Shown: positions 10,347 to 22,085, counted from the first letter of the stretch. The stretch: 64,000 bases of DNA from Cherax quadricarinatus (GCF_038502225.1 NC_091378.1:1922744-1986743), one strand, 5' to 3'. Notes: generated by a model from the letters alone, not told the origin. Numbers and translations are program-made.

Positions 10347-10947
10347 CCCTTTCAGGGTCCAAAGGCCAAATTTCAAAGGGTACACCAGTGTCCAAGAATT
10401 TTCCAAAAATAATTTTGTTATTTTTTTCTTGTGAAATGGTAGAGAATCTTTTTCTGAAGGTAATAAAACAAAAAGTACGAAATTTGATGGAAAATTGGCG
10501 AAATTATGCTCGCAAAATTTGGTGTGTCAGTGATATTTACGCATCGGCAATTTTGCGGACTTTGACTCCCATTTTAGGCCAATTACATTATTCCAGTTGA
10601 CCAAATTCTTAGCTATTTCACTAGTATTGCTTCTATTCTATCGATTGAGCACAAGAATTCACCAAGTCAACTGTTTCAACTACAAAATAAAGTGATCAGA
10701 AATTGGTAATTTGGCCAATTTAATGCAAAGTTCAAAACACTCCAATTTCAAAATAGGGTCCAGAATAAATAATGCAGGCATTCCTGGCAATAAACTAACA
10801 TTTCCTCTGTTCATTAGTTACATTTTCAGGCTTTACTAATGAATTCCATTTTGATTTTTTATTCACATAATGAATTTTTATTCAAACCAAAAAATAGAAG
10901 ATTTACTGTTATGCAATATTGTAATAATTGTATAAATAACATCAGCA

Positions 10948-10950
<3 letters not shown>

Positions 10951-10992
<42 letters not shown>

Positions 10993-13900
10993 CAACAAGT
11001 CGGCCGTCTCCCACCGAGGCAGGGTGACCCAAAAAAGAAAGAAAATCCCCAAAAAGAAAATACTTTCATCATCATTCAACACTTTCACCACACTCGCACA
11101 TTATCACTGTTTTTGCAGAGGTGCTCAGAATACAACAGTCTAGAAGCATAAACATATAAAGATACACAACATATCCCTCCAAACTGCCAATATCCCAAAC
11201 CCCTCCTTTAAAGTGCAGGCATTGTACTTCCCATTTCCAGGACTCAAGTCCGACTATATGAAAATAACCGGTTTCCCTGAATCCCTTCACTAAATATTAC
11301 CCTGCTCACACTCCAACAGATCGTCAGGTCCCAAGTACCATTCGTCTCCATTCACTCCTATCTAACACGCTCACGCACGCTTGCTGGAAGTCCAAGCCCC
11401 TTACCCACAAAACCTCCTTTACCCCCTCTCTCCAACCCTTTCGAGGACGACCCCTACCCCGCCTTCCTTCCCCTATAGATTTATATGCTTTCCATGTCAT
11501 TCTACTGTGATCCATTCTCTCTAAATGACCAAACCACCTCAACAACCCCTCTTCTGCCCTCTGACTAATACTTTTATTAACTCCACACCTTCTCCTAATT
11601 TCCACACTCCGAATTTTCTGCATAATATTTACACCACACATTGCCCTTAAACAGGACATCTCCGCTGCCTCCAACCGTCTCCTCGCTGCTGCATTTACCA
11701 CCCAAGCTTCACACCCATATAAGAGTGTTGGTACTACTATACTTTCATACATTCCCTTCTTTGCCTCCATAGATAACGTTTTTTGACTCCACATATACCT
11801 CAACGCACCACTCACCTTTTTTCCCTCATCAATTCTATGATTAACCTCATCCTTCATAAATCCATCCGCCGACACGTCAACTCCCAAGTATCTGAAAACA
11901 TTCACTTCTTCCATACTCCTCCTCCCCAATTTGATATCCAATTTTTCTTTATCTAAATCATTTGACACCCTCATCACCTTACTCTTTTCTATGTTCACTT
12001 TCAACTTTCTACCTTTACACACATTCCCAAACTCATCCACTAACCTTTGCAATTTTTCTTTAGAATCTCCCATAAGCACAGTATCATCAGCAAAAAGTAA
12101 CTGTGTCAATTCCCATTTTGAATTTGATTCCCCATAATTTAATCCCACCCCTCTCCCAAACACCCTAGCATTTACTTCCTTTACAACCCCATCTATAAAT
12201 ATATTAAACAACCATGGTGACATTACACATCCCTGTCTAAGACCTACTTTTACCGGGAAGTAGTCTCCCTCTCTTCTACACACCCTAACCTGAGCCTCAC
12301 TATCCTCATAAAAACTCTTTACAGCATTTAATAACTTACCACCTATTCCATATACTTGCAACATCTGCCACATTGCTCCTCTATCCACTCTATCATATGC
12401 CTTTTCTAAATCCATAAATGCAATAAAAACTTCCCTATCTTTATCTAAATACTGTTCACATATATGCTTCAATGTAAACACCTGATCTACACATCCCCTA
12501 CCCACTCTAAAACCTCCTTGCTCATCCGCAATCCTACATTCTGTCTTACCTCTAATTCTTTCAATTATAACCCTACCGTACACTTTTCCTGGTATACTCA
12601 GTAAGCTTATTCCTCTATAATTTTTACAGTCTCTTTTGTCCCCTTTCCCTTTATATAAAGGGACTATACATGCTCTCTGCCAATCCCTAGGTACCTTCCC
12701 CTCTTTCATACATTTATTAAACAAAAGTACCAACCACTCCAACACTATATCCCCCCCTGCTTTTAACATTTCTGTCATGATCCCATCAGTTCCAGCTGCT
12801 TTACCCCCTTTCATTTTACGTAATGCCTCACGTACCTCCCCCACACTTACATTCTGCTCTTCTTCACTCCTAAAAGATGGTATACCTCCCTGACCAGTGC
12901 ATGAAATTACTGCCTCTGTTTCTTCCTTAACATTTAAAAGTTCCTCAAAATATTCTCGCCATCTACCCAATACCTCCATCTCCCCATCTACTAACTCCCC
13001 TACTCTGTTTTTAACTGACAAATCCATATTTTCCCTAGGCTTTCTTAACTTGTTTAACTCACTCCAAAATTTTTTCTTATTTTCATTAAAATTTCTTGAC
13101 AGTGCCTCTCCCACTCTATCATCTGCTCTCCTTTTGCACTCTCTCACCACTCTCTTTACCTTTCTTTTACTCTCCATATACTCTGCTCTTCTTATAACAC
13201 TTCTGCTTTGTAAAAACCTCTCATAAGCTACCTTTTTCTCTTTTATCACACCCTTTACTTCATCATTCCACCAATCACTCCTCTTTCCTCCTGCCCCCAC
13301 CCTCCTATAACCACAAACTTCTGCCCCACATTCTAATACTGCATTTTTAAAACTATTCCAACCCTCTTCAACCCCCCCACTACTCATCTTTGCACTAGCC
13401 CACCTTTCTGCCAATAGTCGCTTATATCTCACCCGAACTTCCTCCTCCCTTAGTTTATACACTTTCACTTCCCTCTTACTTGTTGTTGCCACCTTCCTCT
13501 TTTCCCATCTACCTCTTACTCTAACTGTAGCTACAACTAAATAATGATCCGATATATCAGTTGCCCCTCTATAAACATGTACATCCTGGAGCCTACCCAT
13601 CAACCTTTTATCCACCAATACATAATCTAATAAACTACTTTCATTACGTGCTACATCATACCTTGTATATTTATTTATCCTCTTTTTCATAAAATATGTA
13701 TTACTTATTACCAAATTTCTTTCTACACATAGCTCAATTAAAGGCTCCCCATTTACATTTACCCCTGGCACCCCAAATTTACCTACTACTCCCTCCATAA
13801 CATTTTTACCCACTTTAGCATTAAAATCCCCAACCACCATTACTCTCACACTTGATTCAAAACTCCCCACGCATTCACTCAACATTTCCCAAAATCTCTC

Positions 13901-14668
13901 TCTCTCCTCTACACTTCTCTCTTCTCCAGGTGCATACACGCTTATTATAACCCACTTTTCACATCCAATCTTTATTTTACTCCACATAATCCTTGAATTA
14001 ATACATTTATAGTCCCTCTTTTCCTGCCATAGCTTATCCTTCAACATTATTGCTACTCCTTCTTTAGCTCTAACTCTATTTGAAACCCCTGACCTAATCC
14101 CATTTATTCCTCTCCACTGAAACTCTCCCACCCCCTTCAGCTTTGTTTCACTTAAAGCCAGGACATCCAGCTTCTTCTCATTCATAACATCCACAATCAT
14201 CTCTTTCTTATCATCTGCACAACATCCACGCACATTCAGACTTCCCACTTTGACAATTTTCTTCTTCTTATTCTTTTTAGTAATCTTTACAGGAAAAGGG
14301 GTTACTAGCCCATTGTTCCCGGCATTTTAGTTGACTTTTACAACACGCATGGCTTACGGAGGAAAGATTCTTATTCCACTTCCCCATGGATATAAAAGGA
14401 AAATTAATAAGACCAAGAACTATTAAGATAAAATCAAAGAAAACTCAGATGAGTGTGTATAAATAAATGTGTACATGTATGTGTAGTGTGACCTAAGTGT
14501 AAGTAGAAGTAGCAAGACATGCCTGTAATCTTGCATATTTATGAGACAGACAAAAGACATCAGCAATCCTACCATCATGTAAAACAATCACAGGCTTCGT
14601 TTTACACTCACTTGGCAGGACGGTAGTACCTCCCTGGGTGGTTGCTGTCTACCAACCTACTACCTACA
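10951..14668 (-). mobile_element. Full-length RTE-like LINE, subfamily B, copy B2
   Basis: Reading on the minus strand: 5' terminus at 14668, 5' UTR of about 420 bp, intact ORF, 3' UTR, tail hairpin and a poly-A of about 40 (the T-run at 10951-10992). A 7-bp duplication AGCACAT flanks it (10944-10950, 14669-14675). The long uninterrupted tail and intact ORF suggest a recent insertion, here into a non-autonomous piggyBac relative. Confidence 0.93.
11324..14248 (-). CDS. LINE endonuclease-reverse transcriptase (subfamily B, intact)
   Basis: Open frame of 974 codons with the same architecture as the subfamily A protein. The APE endonuclease has NVRG at the start, GDFNAK around residues 140-145 (catalytic D141, N143) and SDH further on. 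The RT domain has GFRVGRG and the catalytic FADD at 719-722. The C-terminus carries WFGHLERM and GRRGRGRPRKGW. Residues differ from subfamily A mainly outside the catalytic blocks. The apparent first codon is GTG; the frame continues upstream without an ATG to a stop, so initiation is unexplained. No stop or frameshift was found. Confidence 0.9.
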   Translation of the reverse strand: MGSLNVRGCCADDKKEMIVDVMNEKKLDVLALSETKLKGVGEFQWRGINGIRSGVSNRVRAKEGVAIMLKDKLWQEKRDYKCINSRIMWSKIKIGCEKWVIISVYAPGEERSVEERERFWEMLSECVGSFESSVRVMVVGDFNAKVGKNVMEGVVGKFGVPGVNVNGEPLIELCVERNLVISNTYFMKKRINKYTRYDVARNESSLLDYVLVDKRLMGRLQDVHVYRGATDISDHYLVVATVRVRGRWEKRKVATTSKREVKVYKLREEEVRVRYKRLLAERWASAKMSSGGVEEGWNSFKNAVLECGAEVCGYRRVGAGGKRSDWWNDEVKGVIKEKKVAYERFLQSRSVIRRAEYMESKRKVKRVVRECKRRADDRVGEALSRNFNENKKKFWSELNKLRKPRENMDLSVKNRVGELVDGEMEVLGRWREYFEELLNVKEETEAVISCTGQGGIPSFRSEEEQNVSVGEVREALRKMKGGKAAGTDGIMTEMLKAGGDIVLEWLVLLFNKCMKEGKVPRDWQRACIVPLYKGKGDKRDCKNYRGISLLSIPGKVYGRVIIERIRGKTECRIADEQGGFRVGRGCVDQVFTLKHICEQYLDKDREVFIAFMDLEKAYDRVDRGAMWQMLQVYGIGGKLLNAVKSFYEDSEAQVRVCRREGDYFPVKVGLRQGCVMSPWLFNIFIDGVVKEVNARVFGRGVGLNYGESNSKWELTQLLFADDTVLMGDSKEKLQRLVDEFGNVCKGRKLKVNIEKSKVMRVSNDLDKEKLDIKLGRRSMEEVNVFRYLGVDVSADGFMKDEVNHRIDEGKKVSGALRYMWSQKTLSMEAKKGMYESIVVPTLLYGCEAWVVNAAARRRLEAAEMSCLRAMCGVNIMQKIRSVEIRRRCGVNKSISQRAEEGLLRWFGHLERMDHSRMTWKAYKSIGEGRRGRGRPRKGWREGVKEVLWVRGLDFQQACVSVLDRSEWRRMVLGT

Positions 14669-15116
14669 AGCACATTTGTGGACATATATTAGACCAACAC
14701 AAATTTAACATTTCTGCTACTTTGAGCCATTTTCAGTAGGAAAACCAATCAAAATCATCTCTATTTCTGTAATATGTCTTCCATTCTATCAAATGAGACC
14801 AAGAAATCGCAACTATAACTATAAAAAACATACAAAAAAACACTGCAAAGTCGCTGTTTTAATTGAAAATTAGTCTCAGCTTTTTTTCTCTCTTGCACTG
14901 TGTGCTGCAGGATTTGTTTTATATGGTGCACACATACCACATAGATGTATTCTCTCATATCAAGGCCAAAATTTACCTCTCACAGCTTATCATAGTGAGC
15001 TGAGCTCATGACGTAGATCTACGGTTTGGACCCTCAACGTAAAGCCGCAGATTTACAGCATGGACCCTCAAGGGGTTAAGACATCTGCTGTCCATGTCCA
15101 CCTAACAGTAAAATAG

Positions 15117-15287
15117 GTGCCTGGGTGTTAGTTGGCTGATGTGGGTTACATCCTGGGGACATAATTGACCTAATTTGACCGAAATGCTCTGCATAACCAG
15201 GGACTTTCTGTATAGTAGTATGCCATTGATGTCAGCTATGGTCTGTATACCTTGTACATACATGTACTTATAGAAATAAAGATTATT
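15117..15287 (+). repeat. Decapod-type SINE
   Basis: Contains GCCTGGGTGTTAGTTGGCTG, then GTGGGTTACATCCTGGG and an A/T-rich end with AATAAAGATTATT. I recall this block as a common interspersed repeat of decapod genomes. A related block is captured inside two deleted Tiggers (32580-32735 and 52970-53108). tRNA origin not shown. Confidence 0.55.
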
Positions 15288-15290
15288 ATT

Positions 15291-15756
15291 ATTTTTTTTT
15301 TCAACAAACCGGCCGTATCCCACCAAGGCAGGGTGGCCCAAAAAGAAAAACAAAAGTTTCTCTTTTCAAATTTAGTAATTTATACAGGAGAAGGGTTAGT
15401 AGCCCCTTGCTCCCGGCATTTTAGTCGCCTCTTACAACACGCATGGCTTACGGAAGAAGAATTCTGTTCCACTTCCCCATGGAGATAAGAGGAAATAAAC
15501 AAGAACAAGAACTAGAAAGAAAATAGCAGAAAACCCAGAGGGGTGTGTATATATATGCTTGTACATGTATGTGTAGTGTGACCTAAGTGTAAGTAGAAGT
15601 AGCAAGACGTACCTGAAATCTTGCGTGTTTATGAGAGAAAAAAAGACACCAGCAATCCTACCATCATGTAAAACAATTACAGGCTTTCGTTTTGCACTCG
15701 CTTGGCAGGACGGTAGTACCTCCCTGGGCGGTTTCTGTCTACCAACCTACTAACTA
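15291..15756 (-). mobile_element. Short LINE-derived element, full length (S2)
   Basis: On the minus strand this 466-bp element begins with the LINE 5' terminus and about 380 bp of LINE-type 5' UTR. It then passes directly, after the CTCCTGTATAAATTACTAAA block, into the LINE tail with its hairpin, GGCCGG and A-run. No coding sequence is present. Structurally it is a non-autonomous element keeping only both ends of an RTE-like LINE. Confidence 0.85.
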
Positions 15757-15757
15757 G

Positions 15758-15789
<32 letters not shown>
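15757..15789. repeat. (TTA)n microsatellite
   Basis: About 30 bp of TTA/ATT triplets lie between elements S2 and S3, forming the simple tail of S3 on its minus strand. Confidence 0.85.
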
Positions 15790-15790
<1 letters not shown>

Positions 15791-17604
15791 TTTCAACACA
15801 CCGGCCGTATCCCACCGAGGCGGGGTGGCCCAAAAGGAAAAACGAAAGTTTCTCCTTTTACATTTAGTAATATATACAGGAGAGGGGATTACTAGCCCCT
15901 TGCTCCCGGCATTTTAGTTGCCTCTTACAACACGCATGGCTTACGGAGGAAGAATTCTGTTCCACTTCCCCATGGAGATAAGAGGAAATAAACAAGAATA
16001 AGAACTAGATAGAAAATAGAAGAAAACCCAGAGGGTTGTGTATATATACGCTTGTAAGAGCAGAGTATATGGAGAGTAAAAGAAAGGTAGAGAGAGTGGT
16101 GAGAGAGTGCAAAAGGAGAGCAGATGATAGAGTGGGAGAGGCACTGTCAAGAAATTTTAATGAAAATAAGAAAAAATTTTGGAGTGAGTTAAACAAGTTA
16201 AGAAAGCCTAGGGAAAGTATGGATTTGTCAGTTAAAAACAGAGTAGGGGAGTTAGTAGATGGGGAGATGGAGGTATAAGGTAAATGGCGAGAATATTTTG
16301 AGGAACTTTTAAATGTTAAGGAAGAAAGAGAGGCAGTAATTTCATGCACTGGTCAGGGAGGTATACCATCTTTTAGGAGTGAAGAAGAGCAGAATGTAAG
16401 TGTGGGGGAGGTACGTGAGGCATTGCGTAGAGTGAAAGGGGGTAAAGCAGCTGGAACTGATGGGATCATGACAGAAATGTTAAAAGCAGGGGGGGATATA
16501 GTGTTGGAGTGGCTGGTACTTTTGTTTAATAAATGTATGAAAGAGGGGAAGTTACCTAGGGATTGGCGGAGAGCATGTATAGTCCCTTTATATAAAGGGA
16601 AAGGGGACAGAAGAGACTGTAAAAATTATAGAGGAATAAGTTTATTGAGTATACCAGGAAAAGTGTACGGTAGGGTTATAATTGAAAGAATTAGAGGTAA
16701 GACAGAATGTAGGATTGCGGATGAGCAAGGAGGTTTCAGAGTGGATAGGGGATGTGTAGATCAAGTGTTTACATTGAAGCATATATGTGAACAGTATTTA
16801 GATAAAGGTAGGGAAGTTTTTATTGCATTTATGGATTTAGAAAAGGCATATGATAGAGTGGATAGAGGAGCAATGTGGCAGATGTTGCAAGTATATGGAA
16901 TAGGTGGTAAGTTATTAAATGCTGTAAAGAGTTTTTATGAGGATAGTGAGGCTCATGTTAGGGTGTGTAGAAGAGAGGGAGACTACTTCCCGGTAAAAGT
17001 AGGTCTTAGACAGGGATGTGTAATGTCACCATGGTTGTTTAATATATTTATAGATGGGGTTGTAAAGGAAGTAAATGCTAGGGTGTTCGGGAGAGGGGTG
17101 GGATTAAATTTTGGGGAATCAAATTCAAAATGGGAATTGACACAGTTACTTTTTGCTGATGATACTGTGCTTATGGGAGATTCTAAAGAAAAATTGCAAA
17201 GGTTAGTGGATGAGTTTGGGAATGTGTGTAAAGGTAGAAAGTTGAAAGTGAACATAGAAAAGAGTAAGGTGATGAGGGTATCAAATGATTTAGATAAAGA
17301 AAAATTGGATATCAAATTGGGGAGGAGGAGTATGGAAGAAGTGAATGTTTTCAGATACTGTACTTGGGAGTTGACGTGTCGGCGGATGGATTTATGAAGG
17401 ATGAGGTTAATCATAGAATTGATGAGGGAAAAAAGGTGAGTGGTGTATTGAGGTATATGTGGAGTCAAAAAACGTTATCTATGGAGGCAAAGAAGGGAAT
17501 GTATGAAAGTATAGTAGTACCAACACTCTTATATGGGTGTGAAGCTTGGGTGGTAAATGCACCAGCGAGGAGACGGTTGGAGGCAGTGGAGATGTCCTGT
17601 TTAA

Positions 17605-20539
17605 CCCTTTCAGGGTCCGTCCTGTAGATCAACGGCTTTACGTTGAGTGTCCAAACCATAGATCTACGCCAAAATTCTAGCGCCGTCAAATTTAGCGCAA
17701 AAACGCTCATAGGCCTACATGTGAGAGAACGGGTCTGCGTGGTGGGTGTGCGCCATAAACAAAATATCTAGGCACCCGCATAGCATTGTGGGAACGCCGG
17801 CTCAGTTACCCTTATTCACCATGCCTCGTCGCAAGTCAGCTCTCACTCCCCGGAAAATTGGGACTCTCCTCTTCCTATCTGATAGTTCTGACACTGATGG
17901 AAGTGGAAATGAAGACGAATTCTACGGCTTTGATCAGTTAGTGACCGAAAAGAATGACCAGGATATCGATAATAGTGCAGAAAACCCTGACGATCCTCAA
18001 CCTTCTACCTCTGGTGTGGGCACTCGTGACTCATGGTCGGTTGTTCCTCATCGCAAGAGAAAACTAATATTTTCGCGTGGCCAGGCCTCTGACTTCAGTA
18101 ATGATGATAGTGACGTGGACTGTGATTTTATTGCGCTCGACGATCAATTGAGTAGTGATAGTGAGGAATCATATTCACCAGTGAAGCGTCGGTATGTTCG
18201 CCGCTGCATGCGCTCGGGTAGTGGACCCTATGCTGTGCCCAGGGGACGGAGTACATCCCGGAGTACATCCCATGGCCCAACACCAGTTTTAGGTAGTGAT
18301 AGTGAGGATGATGTGGCTACACTTGGCATGGATAGACCACAGGCATCAGTGGATGGTGTTAGTGGTGATGGTAGTGGCACCGCCATGCGTGACTCACCAG
18401 GCCATGCTGGGACCCACGCTGCTGACTCGTCAGTTCAAGGACAAAGCGGAGCGCCAGCCACCAGCCCACCACAACCACAACCACCCGCACAACCAGCCTA
18501 TGATGTCCAGTATCCACCAGCAAACCGTATGTGGGATTGGCAGCAAAATCCCAATTTTGTTCCCAAGCCTCACCACTTTGATGATTCTCAAAGTGGAATT
18601 CTACCTACTTGTCCCCTTGGAACCACGGCCAATGAACTGGAATTCTTTGAATTATTCTTTGACCAACCATTGATGGAAATTATTGTCAGGGAAAGTAATA
18701 AGTATTTTGAGTACACCATGGCAAATACGATCTTATCACCACAGTCAAGACTACACAGGTGGAAAGAGACGACTGTTGCAGAAATGTATTTGCTTTTTGC
18801 AACAATAATGCTTATGCCTCACGTCTATAAGCATAATATAAAAGCATACTGGTCCACACATCGGCTAATTTCTACCCCGGTCTTCAGTGAAATCATACCA
18901 GTGAACAGGTTTATCCTACTCTTACGTATGTTGCACTTCTCTGACAAAACCAGGCCTGACAGAAGTGACAGGTTATACAAGATTAGAAATGTTTTCATGT
19001 ATCTCAAACAAAAGTTCAGCATATACTTTTATCCATTCAAGAATCTTGTAATTGACGAGTCTTTGATTTTGTTCAAAGGTAGACTGTCATTCAAGCAGTA
19101 TATACCGAGCAAGAGGAAACGCTTTGGTATAAAACTGTTTGTACTCTGTGATTGTGACAGTGGCCTGGTGTTGGATATTGTTGTATACACGGGTAGTAAA
19201 ACATTGAAAGATACCAAGATGTTATTGGGTATCTCAGGTGACGTAGTGAGAAACATGATGGCACCTTATCTTGGTAAGGGGCATACATTATATACCGATA
19301 ACTGGTACACAAGCCCATTAGTCAGTGATTTCGTGCGAGTGAACAAGACAGATGTGTGTGGCACAGTGTGTTCTAATCGTAAACATATGCCCAGGCTCAA
19401 TGCAGGTGCTCGTGGTGATGACGTGCAGGTGTTTACTGCCAATGACATCATGGCATTACGGTGGCATGACAAGCGAGATGTCACATTGTTGACAACCATT
19501 CACCGTAATGAAATGCAAGACAGTGGCAAAGTTGATCGAGTGACTAATGAACGTATTCGAAAACCAGTGACAGTGATTGATTATACACAAAACATGCGCT
19601 TGGTTGACAAATGTGACATGCAGATTGGTTTTGTTGACTGTGTTCGTAAGAATTACAAGTGGTACATGAAACTTTTCTTCCATCTCATGGACATTTCAAT
19701 GCTCAATGCATATAATATGTACCAAATAAAGACTGGCAACAGACCACCGTATGGTGAATTTTGTTTGTCTGTTGTCAGACAACTCATAATGAAGTACCAG
19801 CTATACCTGCTATACAACACGGTCCTCGAATTCCTCAGGATATACCCAAGCGTTTGAGGAGGGAAGGTGATCATTTCATAATACAACTTCCTTCAACTCA
19901 AGAAATTTGCTCAGAAGAGATGCATCGTCTGTGCACAAACAAAAAGACGGCAACAAAGACGCAAAGACACTCGGTTTATGTGTGAGGAATGTAAGGTGCC
20001 TCTGTGAATGGTGCCTTGTTTCAAGGAGTTCCACAAGCTCCAGCAGTTCTAAAACCATGTCCAGTGATTGTAAATATGTAAATATATGATAGAACATTAG
20101 TATTATACAAGATTTGTGTATGTTTATTGTAATAAACAACAGTGGTAAACAATAATATGATAATAACTTTAGTGCGGTTATTGTGTTCAATACAGTGAGT
20201 TTATATATATACATTATATACAGTATTGGTCTCTCAGGCCCCAAATGTTAGTAGGAATAGAAAAAAATTGGAAAAGAAAAGAAAAAACAACAAAAACCGC
20301 AAAATAATGTAATGCGCGTATGTGGAATTCGTCGATGTTGCCGCCACCACATCATTTTCGACAAACTTCTTGGCACTGTATCTTGGTAAGTACTGATCAG
20401 AATTTTTTTTTTTGTCTTATTACCTTCACAAAAATATGCTCTTTAATTCTGTAAGAAAAAATATTTTTTTTTTTTTTTTTTCAAAATTTCTTGGACACTG
20501 GAGCACCACTTCAGATTTTGGCCTTGGACCCTGAAGGGG
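17605..20539 (+). mobile_element. piggyBac-family DNA transposon
   Basis: Target-site TTAA is duplicated at 17601-17604 and 20540-20543. Deleting the element plus one TTAA restores the LINE B sequence found intact at 11641-11675. Terminal inverted repeats are CCCTTTCAGGGTCC and GGACCCTGAAGGGG. The 2935-bp body carries one long transposase frame. Its ends match the non-autonomous element at 10347-15075. Confidence 0.96.
17821..19857 (+). CDS. piggyBac transposase, C-terminally disrupted
   Basis: Open frame of 678 codons from an ATG in good context (TTCACCATGCC); the element would excise and reinsert precisely at TTAA. An acidic, Ser/Pro-rich N-terminal third precedes the DDE_Tnp_1_7 domain. 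Probable catalytic aspartates are in VIDESL (D412), YTDNWYTS (D493) and WHDKRD (D550 or D553). The usual C-terminal cysteine-rich zinc module is not in this frame. Its codons follow in other frames (KRCIVC, FMCEEC, then TGA in place of a Cys codon, then VPCFKEFH up to about 20040). At least two frameshifts and one stop therefore remove it. DNA-end recognition is probably lost. Confidence 0.88.
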   Translation: MPRRKSALTPRKIGTLLFLSDSSDTDGSGNEDEFYGFDQLVTEKNDQDIDNSAENPDDPQPSTSGVGTRDSWSVVPHRKRKLIFSRGQASDFSNDDSDVDCDFIALDDQLSSDSEESYSPVKRRYVRRCMRSGSGPYAVPRGRSTSRSTSHGPTPVLGSDSEDDVATLGMDRPQASVDGVSGDGSGTAMRDSPGHAGTHAADSSVQGQSGAPATSPPQPQPPAQPAYDVQYPPANRMWDWQQNPNFVPKPHHFDDSQSGILPTCPLGTTANELEFFELFFDQPLMEIIVRESNKYFEYTMANTILSPQSRLHRWKETTVAEMYLLFATIMLMPHVYKHNIKAYWSTHRLISTPVFSEIIPVNRFILLLRMLHFSDKTRPDRSDRLYKIRNVFMYLKQKFSIYFYPFKNLVIDESLILFKGRLSFKQYIPSKRKRFGIKLFVLCDCDSGLVLDIVVYTGSKTLKDTKMLLGISGDVVRNMMAPYLGKGHTLYTDNWYTSPLVSDFVRVNKTDVCGTVCSNRKHMPRLNAGARGDDVQVFTANDIMALRWHDKRDVTLLTTIHRNEMQDSGKVDRVTNERIRKPVTVIDYTQNMRLVDKCDMQIGFVDCVRKNYKWYMKLFFHLMDISMLNAYNMYQIKTGNRPPYGEFCLSVVRQLIMKYQLYLLYNTVLEFLRIYPSV

Positions 20540-21487
20540 TTAAGGGCAATGTGTGGTGTAAATATTATGCAGAAAATTCGGAGTGTGGAAATTAGGAAAA
20601 GGTGTGGAGTTAATAAAAGTATTAGTCAGAGGGCAGAAGAGGGGTTGTTGAGGTGATTTGGTCATTTAGAGAGAATGGATCTAAGTAGAATGACATGGAA
20701 AGCATATAAATCTATAGGGGAAGGAAGGAGGGGTAGGGGTCGTCCTCGAAAGGGTTGGAGAGAGGGGGTAAAGGAGGTTTTGTGGGCAAGGGGCTTGGAC
20801 TTCCAGCAAGCGTGCGTGAGCGTGTTAGATAGGAGTGAATGGAGACGAATGGTACTTGGGACCTGACGATCTGTTGGAGTGTGAGCAGGGTAATATTTAG
20901 TGAAGGGATTCAGGGAAACCGGTTATTTTCATATAGTCGGACTTGAGTCCTGGAAATGGGAAGTACAATGCCTGCACTTTTAAGGAGGGGTTTGGGATAT
21001 TGGCAGTTTGGAGGGATATGTTGTGTATCTTTATATGTGTATGCTTCTAAACTGTTGTGTTCTGAGCACCTCTGCAAAAACAGTGATAATGTGTGAGTGT
21101 GGTGAAAGTGTTGAATGATGAAAGTATTTTCTTTTTGGGGATTTTCTTTTTTGGGTCACCCTGCCTCGGTGGGAGACGGCCGACTTGTTGAAAAAAAAAA
21201 AACATATGTGTAGTGTGACCTAAGTAAGTACAAGTAGCAAGACATACCTGAAATCTTGCATATTCATGAGACAGAAAAAAGGACACCAGCAATCCTACCA
21301 TCATGTAAAACAGTTACAGGCTTTCATTTTACACTCACTTGGCAGGACGGTAGTACCTCCTTGGGCGGTTGCTGTCTACTAACCTACTACTATTATTATT
21401 ACTATTATTATAATAAATGTATATGATGAAATTGAAAATGAAAGTGTAATCACGATATTCTCCCAAATCACTTTTATTTCTCATCAG

Positions 21488-22085
21488 TTGAAAAGACTTC
21501 AGACTCGGAGGAGGACAGCTGTGCAGTGTTGGCTCATCCACCTCAGTGTTCGTCACTAAAGGTGGCTGAAGCGCTGAAGCATTATACCAACATTGCTGCT
21601 GCAATAGCTACTGCTGGTGTGGCTAAACCTAACTGTGCACAAAATATCAGTGAAGAAATTAATATTATGAAATTAGAAAACAGACACAGTGATAAAATTC
21701 TAACCACAGAAAGCAGTGAAAGTAAAACAAGTAATGATACCTGTAATACTCAGTCGAGGGATTCTCAATTCTTGAAAAAAATTAGTGATACTGTAGTTAC
21801 AAATAACAGTGAAAATGTTATAAAATATTTGCATGAACTATATGAATATGAAAATGGTAATACAGATTTAATAAAATATGACAGGGATGATCATTCAGAT
21901 TGTACCAAATACAGTGCAATGGATAGATTATATGAAAATGCTGAAAATAGCTTTGAAAATGACTCTGTGCCTGCATTGAATCTTTTATACGATAATGAAT
22001 TTGAAGATGACATGTTGCAAAGAATAAACAGAAGACAGATACTGGAAGATAAAGCTGCCAGGTCCCTCAGCATCGCTGAAAAACA
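21488..22085 (+). CDS. Host gene internal exon c
   Basis: The acceptor (TTTCTCATCAG) and a donor at 22086 (GTAGGT) bound a 598-bp exon. It enters in phase 1 and leaves after two bases of a codon, agreeing with exon b before it and exon d after it. Using the next GT four bases later would include a TAG. The peptide is acidic and Asn/Ser-rich: an early SDSEEDS, a short Ala-rich helix-like stretch (AAAIATAG), then repeated NSEN, YENGN and YENAENS motifs. No known domain recognised. A long disordered region of a larger protein is likely. Confidence 0.82.

Larger units (their letters stand above)
10347..15075. mobile_element. Non-autonomous piggyBac-like element, split by LINE B2
   Basis: The left terminus CCCTTTCAGGGTCC (10347) and right terminus GGACCCTCAAGGGG (ending 15075) form an inverted repeat. 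TTAA follows on the right (15076-15079), with TCAA at the left, one base changed. Subterminal parts match the coding piggyBac at 17605-20539 in reverse order, including CGTAGATCTACG. Without the LINE (10951-14668 plus its duplication) the element is about 1.0 kb and has no transposase. It is probably mobilised by the coding relative. Confidence 0.82.
16056..20866 (+). pseudogene. LINE B endonuclease-RT, truncated and broken
   Basis: Encodes the linker between endonuclease and RT, the RT (KGKGDRR, GFRVDRG, FADDTVLMGD) and the C-terminus. Lesions: no endonuclease, a stop near 16275 (GTATAAGG), an insertion near 17360 that shifts frame, the piggyBac insertion at 17601, and TGG-to-TGA in WFGHLERM just before 20675. 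The last open piece (20675-20866) holds the GRGRPRKGW motif. It cannot make a functional protein. Confidence 0.9.
16056..21202 (+). mobile_element. LINE subfamily B copy B3, 5'-truncated, split by piggyBac
   Basis: The element starts in the middle of the ORF (AGAGCAGAGTATATGGAGAG), runs to 17600, and resumes at 20544 after a piggyBac insertion. It then runs through the 3' UTR to the tail hairpin and A-run near 21202. It lies within short element S3. Its target duplication is not clear. Confidence 0.88.
15790..21390 (-). mobile_element. Short LINE-derived element S3, split by LINE B3
   Basis: The right half of the minus-strand element (tail, hairpin, CCATGGAGATAAGAGG block) lies at 15790-16055. 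The other half, from the GTGTAGTGTGACCTAAG block to the 5' terminus, lies at about 21204-21390. Together they equal element S2 almost completely. A plus-strand LINE fills the gap, so S3 is older than LINE B3. Confidence 0.8.

Noticed and set aside
14761..14958. Small minus-strand frame in the non-autonomous piggyBac relative
   Set aside because: No similarity to the transposase of the coding copy; no motif.
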